NCBI GenBank assembly: GCA_036245525.1
Contig: BTPG01000003.1
Coordinates: 143,340,678 to 143,404,677 of the forward strand
DNA from: Semisulcospira habei
Taxonomy: Eukaryota; Mollusca; Gastropoda; Semisulcospiridae
Reading direction: 5' to 3'
DNA length: 64,000 nucleotides
Part shown: piece after piece, positions 1 through 10,331 of the stretch
How positions within the stretch are numbered: the first letter of the stretch is position 1
Layout: each line of letters opens with the position of its first letter
Translations under genes and position numbers: made by a program
The notes under the pieces: generated by a model
Database searches by the model: none
What the model was told of the DNA's origin: nothing
What the model saw: only the letters and a program-made list of their open reading frames with translations

Positions 1-640
1 GTCATTACACACTAGGATTTGGGGATGAAATGCGCAGTCGAATTTTTTTGTAGACTATTATAGTTATTCTAGAAAGTTCTTTTTTATTGATATTTATGAG
101 TTTCAGTTACGTGTTCCGTTCTGATTGGTTGCGTTGTGTAAATTCGTTAGATTTTTCTGGAAAGTTGTATTACTATAAAAGATGGTGCTAGGAAGCACGT
201 ATATACATTGTCGTACATTGTCATGCATTGTCAGTTGTAGGGACACACAGTTTATCGTAGGTACGTGGCCCGTATAGGGTGTACATTGTGAGAGACGCAG
301 CGTAACGGTGGTGTACGTTGTGTGAGGAACTTTGTGTCGCCAGTGTTGACATATTTTCGAAGAGGAGACATTGTATCAGTGTTGGTGCATTTGGGAATGC
401 ATTGTGTGGAGATCGCATCGCTGAGATAAAGTATTGTTGGAACTGTTACTCCAGTATTGTCTACGACCTTAAGCCACGTGTGACGGGTTGCAGCTGAATG
501 AAGTTTATTTAAAAAGAATCTTACGTGCGTGAGTCGGGTGTGATACGACTACGACTCAACACGTAACAAAGCCTTAAAAAAGGTCGGGCGTGCCCCTATA
601 AGTAATGAACGACAACTAATCGTCCGATTCACATTTCCTG
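1..640. other. AT-rich stretch without a recognisable gene
   Basis: No convincing coding sequence on either strand. A TATA-like ACTATAAAAGATGG near 174-187, followed by short repeated ACATTGTC-type units at 206-232 and a second ATAAAG at 426-431, resembles the inside of a long terminal repeat. I cannot find both LTR ends or a target duplication, so a solo LTR is only a weak possibility. Confidence 0.3.
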
Positions 641-644
641 AACC

Positions 645-702
645 TTCCTTCAACTATCATGGTCACCCTGTCTCAGTCCTGAACTGTAATGTGGTCATTA
701 AA
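645..702. repeat. half copy of palindromic MITE family A
   Basis: The segment matches only the right half of the family A elements seen at 2725-2939 and 16673-16884 (shared words: AACTATCATGGTC, CTGTCTC, GAACTGTAATG). The left arm and palindromic core are missing, so this is a truncated relic. Confidence 0.5.
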
Positions 703-896
703 GACTGATCAACCTTCCGAAATAGACCCGGCGGTGCGCCGCCATCTTTGAACCGGCTTTTTCGCGGTTGCAGAAAGGAAATGCATTCTCTCAGTTGTCA
801 CAAGTTGTTACTGACATGGACACTTGTAAAGTAATATAGCTCACACATGTGTTGAGATATGTCTGAGCTAGTGCGTCAAACAATGATCCAAGGACG

Positions 897-988
897 CAAA
901 AGGTTAACGGGCCGACTGACATCGGCTGCGTTGGCCCGCCCGCTGCGCGCGGGCCAACTACTGCCGATGTCGGCCTGACGGCCCATTG
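897..988. repeat. GC-rich palindrome (family C hairpin)
   Basis: Long imperfect inverted repeat. The left arm GGGCCGACTGACATCGG pairs with the right arm CCGATGTCGGCCTGACGGCCC, and inner arms GTTGGCCCGC and GCGGGCCAAC face each other. Related hairpins with the word GGCCATCGG lie at 48487-48584 and 15582-15690. It has no coding potential and is probably a non-autonomous foldback element. Confidence 0.55.
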
Positions 989-1458
989 CTTACTTCCACG
1001 TAGAAACAGGTTTATAACTATCTCATTTATATAGCTATTATTATTGTGCAACACAATGATTGAACTTATTTTTTTCACATGCCAGTTTACGGCGGTATGT
1101 GACTGTTTGCACTGTTCTGGTTGCAGTGCATGATTGCAAGGTACTTAGTATCACTCAGTGTATTTACTATAAGCAAAAATACTATTTAGTACTGAATAGT
1201 ATTTAGGAGTAGTTGCTATTATCAGTAATAGACTTATGCTAACACTAATTACTTCTTGTGTGAACAGCATTCCTTTTTATTGCCATATTTTTTCTCTTAA
1301 GCTTTGTTATAGAAGATAATTAATTTCCTTTGCGGTCTTGTCGTCTAATCTTATCCAGTCTTGCCTTATCTTCTATTTATATCCACCTGCTAGATAGAGC
1401 CGATAAGCGGAAAGTAAGCACACTTTATAAAGGTAGCCATTTTTGCTGTAACACCGCC

Positions 1459-1517
1459 ACCCCCCCCCCCCCCGCCACCCCCCTACTCGCCCCACACACC
1501 CACCCACCCACCCAACC
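1459..1517. repeat. poly-C and CACC low-complexity tract
   Basis: A run of about 16 C residues is followed by CACCC-rich sequence. Simple sequence only. Confidence 0.9.
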
Positions 1518-1654
1518 CTATAAGCCACTCAATTGCTTGAGTTCCTCAACAACAACAGAAAGTGCATGAACAAATCAGTAACTAGTAAGTTCAGTAGCAA
1601 GACGTGTCGGTATGACTTTGCAAAACCACACGGCACCAGCATACACACGTAAGC

Positions 1655-1712
1655 CAATGCGCAAAAGGCCATCGGGTCGATGTCGGGACGAGGGACATTT
1701 GCGCATTGGGAA
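1655..1712. repeat. short family C hairpin relic
   Basis: The ends CCAATGCGCAAAAGGCCATC and the inverted ATTTGCGCATTGGG match the outer arms of the family C palindrome at 48487-48584. The inner arms are missing, so this is a deleted derivative. Confidence 0.5.
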
Positions 1713-1874
1713 GCGGCCAAAGAGGATCAAGGATATGTACACCTTTTCTTTTATGTTTTCCACTTGTGCGTTTTGTCAGTGTGTGTCAGTGTGTCCGGAA
1801 AGGGGGTAGGGGGTGCGGGAGGGGGTGGGGGGTTGTTAAATTAAGCCTATGGTCCAGGAACCCTGCTCCATTAT

Positions 1875-2480
1875 TTTAACCCTTTGGCTGTCGGCGGGTT
1901 TTGTCGCGAAGATTCACTGCTGTAGACTGTAGTGAGGTTGCGTTTGTGGCGAACGACTCCCAACAACGAACGAGAGCGCAGTCACGGGGATAACAAGCGG
2001 CTTCTGCTGTCAGCGTAGATAACACTCCAAAGGTCTTCAAGAGGCATAGATCCTCATGTGATCTGTTGAGTATTGTTCGGGCTCATGATGACCTGTATGC
2101 CTCTTGGAGATGTTTACAACACGTCTATGCTTAACCCATTTAGCCCAGAGTCCCTACAGGAGAAGATGGATTGACCACGATTATTCAAGGGTAGCGCCAG
2201 ATTAGTTTGCCGCCTGCAGGCGCCAAGCTAATCTGGCACTACCTTGAATTATCATGATCAGTCCATCTCCTGCAACTGGTACATTTTCGGTAATCAACAC
2301 CTCCCAAAATTTGAGATATTGGGACCTTGGCGCTAAAAAGGGTTAAGGTAGGTTACACGCTGATTAACCACCGTGCGGAATTCGCTATTCGGTCGTTCGC
2401 TGTTGGTAGTCGTTCGTCGCAAACTCTCTAGTGCCTGCTCATTTGTGAAAAACAGTCACTATATTTCCCACGAAAGAGGC
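1875..2480. mobile_element. foldback element with a nested MITE
   Basis: The left arm near 1943-1972 (GGCGAACGACTCCCAAC) is inverted in the right arm near 2392-2424 (GTTGGTAGTCGTTCGTCGC). Between them sits a complete family B MITE (2131-2346) and a smaller inverted repeat (AAGAGGCATA and TATGCCTCTT, 2039-2106). The outer ends are not certain; a TTAA occurs at 1877. The arms show a foldback element that later received another insertion. Confidence 0.45.
2131..2346. mobile_element. TTAA-flanked palindromic MITE, family B
   Basis: TTAACCCATTTAGC at the left and GCTAAAAAGGGTTAA at the right form short terminal inverted repeats with TTAA at both edges. The core is a long palindrome centred near 2219: AATTCAAGGGTAG and GCCAGATTAG with inverted partners CTAATCTGGC and CTACCTTGAATT. 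Related copies lie at 14473-14687 and 48797-48950. No ORF. Confidence 0.7.
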
Positions 2481-2724
2481 GATATAAAAAAAAACTTAAC
2501 TCGTCAATGCAGGAGTTCCTGGTCCTGTGATTAAAACTTGAAACACCGTACCATGAGTCTGCTAAAATCGCAATGCTTACGTTATGTCAGTTTTTACCTC
2601 CGTTCTGTTCCATCGTGACCTTACTGTCTCTTGTTACACTCGTGCACACGGCGGCATTTACATGAATGTCATTAGTCTTGGTTGCATGCAGCCAGAGATA
2701 CTGTAAAGAGTACCTGATGTCGGC

Positions 2725-2939
2725 TTAACTCATTTTGCCCGCGACACACTACAGCAAGATATGGCTCGACCATGATAGTTCAAGGGTGGTGGCAGAATAG
2801 CTTGGCGCCAATAGGCGCCAAGCTATTCTGTCACCACCCTTTAAACTATCATGGTCGATCTGACTCCTGAATTGTAATGCAGTCCTCAGAGGATAACTCC
2901 AAAATGTGTGTATTTCGTACCTCGGGCACAATGAGTTAA
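2725..2939. mobile_element. TTAA-flanked palindromic MITE, family A
   Basis: The ends TTAACTCATTTTGCCCG and CGGGCACAATGAGTTAA are inverted copies of each other. The centre is a near-perfect hairpin: GGTGGCAGAATAGCTTGGCGCC against GGCGCCAAGCTATTCTG.CACCACC. Copies occur at 16673-16884, 48207-48420 and 9532-9740, with relics at 645-702 and 7825-7975. TTAA at both edges suggests a TTAA target duplication as made by piggyBac-type transposases; this is inference, as no transposase is present. Confidence 0.75.
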
Positions 2940-3103
2940 ACTGTATAGGAGTCTAAATGAGCAGTCTATGGTCAGCCAGAATGTTGAATATTTTGCAACT
3001 TAAAATGTTGTCATTTGTATTCCCTAGCAATAGCTCAGTAAAATATGTCTGCTTGGATTACAAACAGTTCTTGCCTGTTTTTGTTGTTGTTTTTAAATTG
3101 CAA

Positions 3104-3265
3104 AACGCACGCACGCACGCACGCACGCACGCACAAACCAAACCAAACCAAAAAACCCAAAAACCCAAAGACCCAAACCCAAACCCAAACCCAAACCCAA
3201 AACAAAACAAAACAAACAAACAAACAAACAAACAAACAAACAAACAAACAAACAAACAAACAAAA
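3104..3265. repeat. compound microsatellite ACGC, AAACC, AAAC
   Basis: Consecutive arrays of ACGC, ACCAA/CCCAAA and AAAC units. Every long ORF across it is low-complexity. Confidence 0.95.
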
Positions 3266-3394
3266 CAATGTATAATGATGTACTGCGGTATCGGTGTAAT
3301 TGTTGTCTTGTCACGGTTACCGTCAATTTATATAACAACAATGTCAAGTTAATGACAAGCGAAAACAAAACATAAAATCGATTTTGCCGCAAGT

Positions 3395-3408
3395 ACAACG
3401 AAATGGAC
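3395..3408. repeat. left target-site duplication of the tRNA-headed LINE
   Basis: ACAACGAAATGGAC here is repeated exactly at 7432-7445. The two copies bracket the LINE and fix both of its ends. Confidence 0.85.
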
Positions 3409-3479
3409 GGGGAAGTGGCGCAGTGGTTAAGGCGTCTGCCTCCAATACCAAAGGTGCGAGGTTCGATACCGGGTTCCGG
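3409..3479 (+). promoter_or_regulatory. tRNA-like internal pol III promoter at the LINE 5' end
   Basis: TGGCGCAGTGG at 3416-3426 matches the A-box consensus TGGCNNAGTGG, and GGTTCGATACC at 3460-3470 matches the B-box consensus GGTTCGANNCC, with tRNA-like spacing. The element starts GGGGAAG, but no CTTCCCC follows to close an acceptor stem, so it is not a working tRNA gene. Its exact position at the element 5' end, set by the target duplication, indicates it is the LINE's own promoter or a captured tRNA/SINE head. Confidence 0.75.
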
Positions 3480-4185
3480 CGTTGGATTTTTCTCCTCTGG
3501 TGTCACCGTCTGGGCAGTGGGCAGATGTTCACATCTGCACGGGACATAGACGACCCCGGCCCCCACGAGTCCCCTGCTGCCTTGCAGGCCTGGCCGCTTG
3601 GCTGCGGAAAGGCTAAGGGAGGAAACCCCTGACATCAAAGCCCCCGTGTCTCCGGGGAAGGCTTTTGAGCCAGAGACTAAGACAAGGACAGTCTGATATA
3701 AAACCTACGACCCGAGGACCTCGATGCCACCGTCCCAGCTTGCTAGGCCATGGCAAACGAACCAAGGGTTTAAAGGGTGGGGCCAGTACTGCGCACACTG
3801 CACTCCACCAAAAAGCTCCACCGCGCAGGCTTTAGGAAACGCCCACGGACTATAACACTGAACTTTCCAAGTCCTGTAGCGATGGGCAAGGGGCAAAACG
3901 GCAGGTGAAAGATGTCACTGGAAGCCGCAGTCTCAAACCTGCATGCAGGCGGTTCAGGATATTGGTCGCCTGATGTTGACCTGGGGATGACAACGTCACT
4001 CGGCACACCCTGAACGACCAAGCAGCCTTCTCTAGGGACAGCACTGCTTGCTCCACACGGAGAGGGGCCTAGAAAAGGTGGCCTAACCAAAGCTCATCCC
4101 CTCGTAACTCCAGCTGGCTAGCCGCGGTCAACGGGCATCTTCTCATGCGGTCAGAAAACAAGAAAAAAACAATGGATCCACTCTC

Positions 4186-5642
4186 ATGACGACCACGACC
4201 GGACTCAACGTAGCATGCTGGAACATCCGAACCATGCTCGACACAGCAGACAGCGGACGCCCTGAACGTCGCTCCTCCCTCATTGCCCATGAATTGCGGA
4301 GGTTAAACATCGACATCGCCGCGCTCAGCGAAGTACGCCTTCCGGAGGAAGGCAGCCTCCAAGAACTTGGCGCTGGCTACACCCTCTACTGGTCAGGCAG
4401 GCCTGCATCAGAAAGACGGCTCTCAGGCGTGGGCTTCATGGTGAAGACCCCCATTGCGACTAAGTTGGAAAACCTACCAACGGGTCACTCCGACCGCATC
4501 ATGTCCATGCGCCTCCCACTGAGACACCAGCAATACGTCACCCTTCTCAGTGTGTACTCCCCAACCCTCCTGGCAGAGCCTGCAGAAAAAGACAAGTTCT
4601 ACTCTGACCTGCGCAGCCTCCTGCAGAGCACCCCTGCAGACGACAAAGTCATCATCCTTGGCGACTTCAACGCCAGAGTGGGCCAAGACTCTGAAGCCTG
4701 GAAAGGAGTCCTCAGCAAGCATGGCGTTGGGAACTGCAATGACAATGGTCGCCTACTGTTGGAGCTCTGTGCAGAGCAGCAACTTGTCATCACCAACACT
4801 ACTTTCCAGCAAAAGGACAGTCGAAAGACCACCTGGATGCATCTTCGCTCCAAGCACTGGCACCTTATCGACTATGTCCTAGTGCGTCAGAGGGACCGCA
4901 GTGACGTCCTCCTCACCAGAGTGATGCCCAGCGCAGAGTGCCACACTGACCACCGCCTTGTTCGCTGCAAACTCAGGCTCCGCCTCAAGCTGAAACCCAA
5001 GAAAGGGGGCCCTCCCAAGAAAAAGCTTGATGTTGCCAGCCTTCAGCGTGACAAGAAAGCTGCCCTTCAGGCCGATTTACAGCGCATGCTCAAAGACACA
5101 GTTGATCCAGCAGACTCCTCTCCTGAAACACTCTGGGAACAACTGAAAACTGCTATTGTAAAATCCTCTGTGGAAGTCTTGGGCTTTGCTAGAAAGAGGA
5201 ACAAAGACTGGTTTGACGAAAACGACGTAGAGATCCAGGAACTTCTAGCAAAAAAAAGAGCCGCCCACCAGGCCCACCTAGCTCAGCCTTCCTGCCCTGT
5301 GAAGAAGTCTGCCTTCCGCCTCATCTGCAGCAGTCTCCAGCTCAAGCTTAGAGAGCTCCAGAACGAGTGGTGGTCCAGACTCGCACAGAGGACCCAGCTC
5401 TGCGCTGACAACGGTGACTACAGGGGCTTCTACGAAGCACTGAAAGCAGTGTATGGCCCTAGGCACCTGGTACAAAGTCCCCTGCGAAGCGCTGATGGAC
5501 AGGCACTCCTCACAGATAATACCTCCATCTTGAACCGCTGGTCGGAATACTTTCAGGACCTCTTCGGCGCTGAACGCACTGTTCAAGAAACAGTCATCCT
5601 CCAAATCCCACACCTTCCACTAAAGGTTGAATTGGACGAACC
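4186..5642 (+). pseudogene. LINE polyprotein, APE endonuclease part
   Basis: N-terminal half of the LINE protein, starting at the ATG at 4186. It is an apurinic-endonuclease-like domain that would nick target DNA to prime reverse transcription. Motifs in order: LNVACWNIRTM (N-terminal Asn), AALSEVRLP (catalytic Glu), IILGDFNARVG, LIDYVLV and CHTDHRLVR (catalytic His/Asp). The protein then runs through a basic linker (KPKKGGPPKKK) towards the RT. The frame is lost near 5640 by an indel: beyond it the annotated frame reads an unrelated tail to 5922, while the RT sequence continues in another frame. Proteins of this kind are often mislabelled 'craniofacial development protein 2' in invertebrate genomes. 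Confidence 0.85.
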
Positions 5643-7400
5643 GAAGAGACCCTCACAGCCATCCACCAGCTCAAGAGTGGCAAAGCAGCAGGCATTGATG
5701 GAATCCCGCAAGAGATCTGGAAACATGGAGGCCCAGCACTGCACAACAAGCTCCACGACCTCTTTCTCTGCTGCTGGGAAAAAGGAACACTACCAAAGGA
5801 TCTCCGTGATGCAGTCATCATCACCCTGTACAAGAACAAAGGAGAGAAGTCTGCCTGCTCTAATTATCGTGGAATTACCCTGCTGTCCATTGCCGGGAAA
5901 ATTCTCGCAAGGTTGCTCCTGAACCGGCTGGTACCTGCCATCGCTGAAGACCACCTCCCAGAAGGCCAGTGTGGCTTCAGAGCCAACAGGAGTACCACCG
6001 ACATGGTCTTTGTGCTGAGACAGCTTCAGGAGAAGTGCCGCGAGCAGAACAAAGGGCTGTACGTAACGTTTGTCGACCTAACAAAAGCGTTTGACACTGT
6101 GAGCAGGCAAGGTATGTGGCAGATCCTGGAGCGACTAGGTTGTCCCCCAAAGTTCCTCAACATGATCGTCCAGCTCCACGAGGACCAGCAAGGCCAGGTC
6201 AGACTAAACAGTGACCTCTCAGAACCATTCCCCATTCGCAACGGCGTGAAGCAAGGCTGCGTGCTGGCACCGACCCTCTTCGCCATCTTCTTCAGCATGA
6301 TGTTGAAGCAGGCCACAGTGGACCTCGACGATGACGACGCAGTGTACATCAGGTATCGTCTCGATGGCAGCCTGTTCAACCTCAGACGACTGCAGGCCCA
6401 CACGAAAACCCTAGACCAACTGATTCGTGAGCTGCTCTTTGCTGATGACGCTGCCCTCGTTGCACACACAGAGAGAGCCTTGCAGCGCATTACGTCCTGC
6501 TTCGCAGATGCTGCCCAGCTCTTTGGACTTGAGGTCAGTCTGAAAAAGACAGAGGTCCTTCATCAGCCGGCACCCAAGGAAGAGCATCGCCCTCCCCACA
6601 TCACCATCGGCGAGTCCGAACTGAAGTCTGTACACCAGTTTACCTACCTTGGCTGCATCATCACGTCAGACGCCAAGCTGGACAAAGAGCTGGACAACAG
6701 GCTGGCAAAAGCGAACAGTGCTTTCGGGCGACTATTCAAGCGGGTGTGGCACAATCAACAGCTGAAAAAAGGCACCAAGATCAGCGTGTACAGAGCTGTC
6801 GTCCTCACCACCCTGCTGTACGGTTCCGAGTCCTGGGCCCTCTACCGCAGCCAACTACGACTCCTCGAACGCTTTCACCAGCGCTGCCTGCGTACCATCC
6901 TCAGCATTCACTGGAGTGACTATGTCACCAACGTCGAGGTCCTTGAACAGGCGGAAACTGTGAGCATCGAGGCTTTGCTGCTGCGGACACAGCTTCGCTG
7001 GGCGGGGCACGTCTCCAGGATGGAGGATCATCGCCTACCCAAGATCACTCCGTTCGGCGAGCTCGCCACTGGACACCGAGACAGAGGGGCACCAAAGAAG
7101 AGATACAAAGACGGTCTCAAGAAGTCGCTTAGTGCCTGCCAAATCGACCACTGCCAGTGGTCTTCGCTTGCTGCGGACCGTGACACCTGGCGCTCCACCA
7201 TTCACAAGGCAGCCGTCTCCTTTGAGGACTCTCGCAGAGCTAACCTTAAGGACAAGCGGCTTAGAAGAAAAAACAGAGTTGTCGTAACTCAGAACCCTGA
7301 CCAGACCTTCCCCTGCAGCCACTGCGGTCGAACCTGCCTGTCCCGGATTGGCCTCCGCAGCCACGAAAATGCCTGCAGACGACGTGAGCAAGCCCTATAA
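5643..7400 (+). pseudogene. LINE polyprotein, reverse transcriptase and C2H2 finger
   Basis: Continuation of the LINE polyprotein in a frame shifted from the endonuclease part, open from about 5643 to the TAA at 7398-7400. RT motifs in order: NYRGITLLS, CGFRANRSTTD, FVDLTKAFDTVS (first catalytic Asp), NGVKQGCVLAPTLF, LLFADDAAL (FADD catalytic pair) and FTYLGCIITSD. Then come QLRWAGHVSRMED and a C-terminal C2H2 zinc finger, CSHCGRTCLSRIGLRSHENAC with two Cys, one His and a final Cys in place of the usual His. No other stop interrupts it. One frameshift separates it from the endonuclease, so this copy is inactive unless the shift is a sequencing error. Confidence 0.88.
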
Positions 7401-7431
7401 AATCTTCGTTCGCGAAGTCAAGCCAAGAGAG

Positions 7432-7445
7432 ACAACGAAATGGAC
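7432..7445. repeat. right target-site duplication of the tRNA-headed LINE
   Basis: Exact second copy of ACAACGAAATGGAC, starting 32 bases after the RT stop codon. Confidence 0.85.
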
Positions 7446-7503
7446 TTTCATGGATGACTTAGATATTGATTTAGATACAATGGAATACAAAGATACATGG
7501 AAA

Positions 7504-7685
7504 TTAACCCCTTCACTGCCAGTCGACGCAGGCTGCGTTTTTAAAATCATTGAAAGTTCAATGTCAAGGGCCCCCAGACCTCAAAGGAACGTGAATACAA
7601 ACAAGCCTTGGTTTCAGTCAGAGGTATCATCTATACCTCTTGCCGTGGAGTGATGTTCAGTATTTCTCGGGAGTGAAGGGGTTAA
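7504..7685. mobile_element. TTAA-flanked MITE, family D
   Basis: TTAACCCCTTCACTGCC at the left and GGGAGTGAAGGGGTTAA at the right are inverted ends. A related element with the same ends lies at 9296-9535. Its right-hand TTAA (7682-7685) is also the left edge of the next small element. Confidence 0.65.
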
Positions 7686-7753
7686 CCCCTTTTGTACGCA
7701 GACACTTTGACTGCTGTAAAATGTACCGATGGCTGTACGCATAAAGGGGTTAC
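7682..7753. mobile_element. 72-bp MITE abutting family D
   Basis: The inverted ends TTAACCCCTTTTGTACGCAG and CTGTACGCATAAAGGGGTTA leave only about 30 bases between them. It shares its left TTAA with the element at 7504-7685. Confidence 0.55.
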
Positions 7754-7824
7754 ACATGTTTAGGGTGGGGGGGGGGGGGGGGAGTTTCTCCTCAAAAATG
7801 AATCTTGTGTAGTTTTAACCCCGA

Positions 7825-7975
7825 CACGCTCTATAGTAAAACAGGATATTGTTCGATCTTGATCGTTCAAAGGTGGCGCCAGAATAGCTTGGCGTCTAGC
7901 TAGAGGCTGCAAGCTACACATGCACCACCATTGAACTAGCATGTTATGGTCGATCTGTCACTTCCGGTCTTCAGA
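7825..7975. repeat. degenerate family A palindrome
   Basis: The words GTTCAAAGGTGGCGCCAGAATAGCTTGGCG and the inverted remains GCAAGCTA, CACCACCATTGAACTA and ATGGTCGATCTGTC match family A but with many changes, so the hairpin is largely lost. A poly-G run lies just upstream (7768-7781). Confidence 0.5.
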
Positions 7976-8252
7976 AGACAAAACAGAATCGATAATTTCA
8001 ATCTTATGGCTCAATGCACTAATTGTAGTTGCATAAAGCGACAAATTTGGAAAACTTGTAAAGTTCAGGGTCATGTCATTCTGGCCTGGAAAGTTAATTT
8101 TTGGGGCGCCTGCGTTCAAAAATATTGACGTATCCAATTTGAACAGCTTAGGCAAATGTGCAGACCTTTGAATGCCGCTGCAGTCCTACAATGAACTCTA
8201 AAAACACCGTCGGTTTGAGGAACTTAAAACTGGACCCTGTCGTGTTCAGCAA

Positions 8253-8309
8253 GACGCGTAGATTCACATGAGCCCCTGCTTTCGCAAGGTTCATGTGAAT
8301 CTATGCGTC
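8253..8309. repeat. hairpin with 19-nt arms
   Basis: The arms at 8253-8271 and 8291-8309 are inverted copies with one mismatch (GACGCGTAGATTCACATGA and TCATGTGAATCTATGCGTC), with a 19-nt loop. Not in a gene; possibly another foldback family. Confidence 0.6.
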
Positions 8310-8463
8310 ATGCGTGATGGAAAAGTTTGAATGCGGGACGGTTTTAAACAAACAAAGCGCTCTCTGATCCTTTTTGAGCTAACGAATAGAAATTTTCAAT
8401 CAGGAGGGTGAAAACATTTATTCCCGGATATCTTGTAAAGTGTGTGTCCTGTGTCAGTGTGTT

Positions 8464-8699
<236 letters not shown>

Positions 8700-8727
8700 G
8701 TTATGTAGTTGCAATAAAAACTTTTTT

Positions 8728-8815
8728 TTCACCCTGTGCGTGTCGGTAGCGGTTTTTTCGATGATTCCTGCAGGAATCATCGCGACTAAAACCGCTACCG
8801 TCACGCAAAGGGTTA
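8728..8815. repeat. compound hairpin next to TTAAC
   Basis: The outer arms CGGTAGCGGTTTT and AAAACCGCTACCG enclose a perfect 24-nt palindrome at 8759-8782. The right side ends in AAAGGGTTAAC, like the TTAA-edged MITEs in this region. Confidence 0.6.
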
Positions 8816-9295
8816 ACATCTGCCCTATGATTTGCTGCTCCATGTGTGTTATTATGATGCATCAGTTACATCACTTTCTCTCCTACAAAATAAACTGAAG
8901 AAACAATTCGCCGATCTTTGTTACTGCATGCCATCAAGAGGCACATCTGCCAATTTGATTGCTATTTTCAACAACCCCACTGACTACCCCTACCGCCAAA
9001 TGATACTGTAAGCCTCTGAGCCAAAATTTTGATGTTGTTTATTATTCGTTTAACCCATTCGAAACGTGCCGCCTCCGGATACGGGGCATTAAGTGAGTTA
9101 ATGTATTCTTTTTTCTTTAATTTTTTTAACAAGAGCTGCACTAAAGTTGTGATATTTTTTTCTCTCTTTTACCCGCTTTTCATTGATCTGTTTAGAATGA
9201 CCACCACGCAACAGTTTCCTTTAATGGATAAGCAAGTTGTCTGAATCTGAACTATATGGTCAAACTGTGATCAACTGAAAGAATAAAAGGTGTTG

Positions 9296-9535
9296 TTAAC
9301 CCCTTCACTGCCATTGGACGCAGATTGTGTTTTTGAAATCATTGTCAATTCAACGTCAAATATCTCTGGCCGTCAAAGCGACATGGATACAACGTGGTTT
9401 TAGCAAGAGACGTATAGGTCATAATGAGCCCGCCCAACAGAGGGAGCTCATTAGGGGTTTATGTCTCTGGGGTTGGAGTGTGTTTACTGAGTTGCTCAGT
9501 TTGCCACGGCAGTGAACAGGTTTAACTCATTCAGC
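9296..9535. mobile_element. TTAA-flanked MITE, family D (second copy)
   Basis: The ends TTAACCCCTTCACTGCC and GGCAGTGAACAGGTTTAA are inverted. An internal ATGAGCCCGCC/GGGAGCTCAT stem is visible. The right TTAA at 9532-9535 doubles as the left edge of the adjacent family A element. Confidence 0.65.
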
Positions 9536-9740
9536 CCCGACACCCCCCCCCCCCACCCCCCACAGCAAGACATGAATCAAGCATGGTAGTTCAAGGGTGG
9601 TGTCAGAATAGCTTGGTGCCCATGGGCGCCAAGCTATTCTGGCACCACCCTTGAACTATCATGCTCCAACTGTCTATGGAGTTGTAATACAATCCTTCAA
9701 AGGACAACTTCATTTGGGGATCTCGGTCCTTCGTGTTGAA
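9532..9740. mobile_element. palindromic MITE, family A (diverged ends)
   Basis: It starts TTAACTCATTCAGCCCCG. The core palindrome (9587-9665) carries GGGTGGTGTCAGAATAGC and its inverted partner. A poly-C run is inserted near the left end. The right end does not match the family; a LINE-like tail (GGACAATAAAGTATTTTTGAAC) follows at about 9751-9772. Confidence 0.6.
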
Positions 9741-10170
9741 TGTGTTCATCGGACAATAAAGTATTTTTGAACTTTGAATGCGAACACAACCGCTATGAGC
9801 CATATACATGTTTATTATAATGTGAAACTGAAATGTAAATGTAAAAAGTACTAATTGTAAATAATGCGGCCTTCTCCCTACCAGCAGGAAGCATAGATCC
9901 TATTACTAGGAGCGTGTTTGTGTGTGCGTGAGTGCGTGTATGAGTTCATACGCGCAGCACCTCCCTTGAATGAATGATATGCATTTCTGAATGGCGACAT
10001 AGATTGTTTATAGAGTGACTGAGTTGTATTTTTGTTTTTAAGAGAGAGAGAGACCACAGACTCAGACTCAGACAGTTTATTGTTCAGACAAATTGTCCAT
10101 ACAATGGAGTGAGACATTAAATAATTTATAATTCAGGTGTAAATAAAGGCCATAAGGCGATGTTTATATC

Positions 10171-10172
<2 letters not shown>

Positions 10173-10201
<29 letters not shown>
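10173..10201. repeat. AC microsatellite
   Basis: Perfect (AC)n array inside the 3' region of the minus-strand LINE. Confidence 0.95.
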
Positions 10202-10203
<2 letters not shown>

Positions 10204-10331
10204 CCATTCGATCTACGCCAGCACATAATAGCCACTTTTGACCCACATGTAAAATGCGGTATCCAAATCCAGGCCACAGCCGTGTACTACACAGACCAGG
10301 TCGGAGTAAGAACCACAGTTTGCACGTGGAA

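Larger units (their letters stand above)
3409..7431 (+). mobile_element. full-length non-LTR retrotransposon with tRNA-like 5' head
   Basis: A 4,023-bp element bracketed by the exact 14-bp duplication ACAACGAAATGGAC (3395-3408 and 7432-7445). From 5' to 3': a tRNA-like pol III promoter (3409-3479), a ~700-bp untranslated region, an APE-type endonuclease, an RT and a C-terminal C2H2 zinc finger. It ends after a 31-bp 3' UTR with a CTTCG-TTCG-CGAAG hairpin and no poly(A). The single reading frame is broken once near 5640. Its base composition is clearly more GC-rich than the Polintons to the right. The clade is not certain; the short 3' end without a poly(A) tail recalls RTE-like elements. Confidence 0.85.

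Noticed and set aside
3409..3479. Possible functional tRNA gene
   Set aside because: A and B boxes are good, but the 5' GGGGAAG has no complementary acceptor strand, and the segment is the first part of a LINE defined by target duplications.
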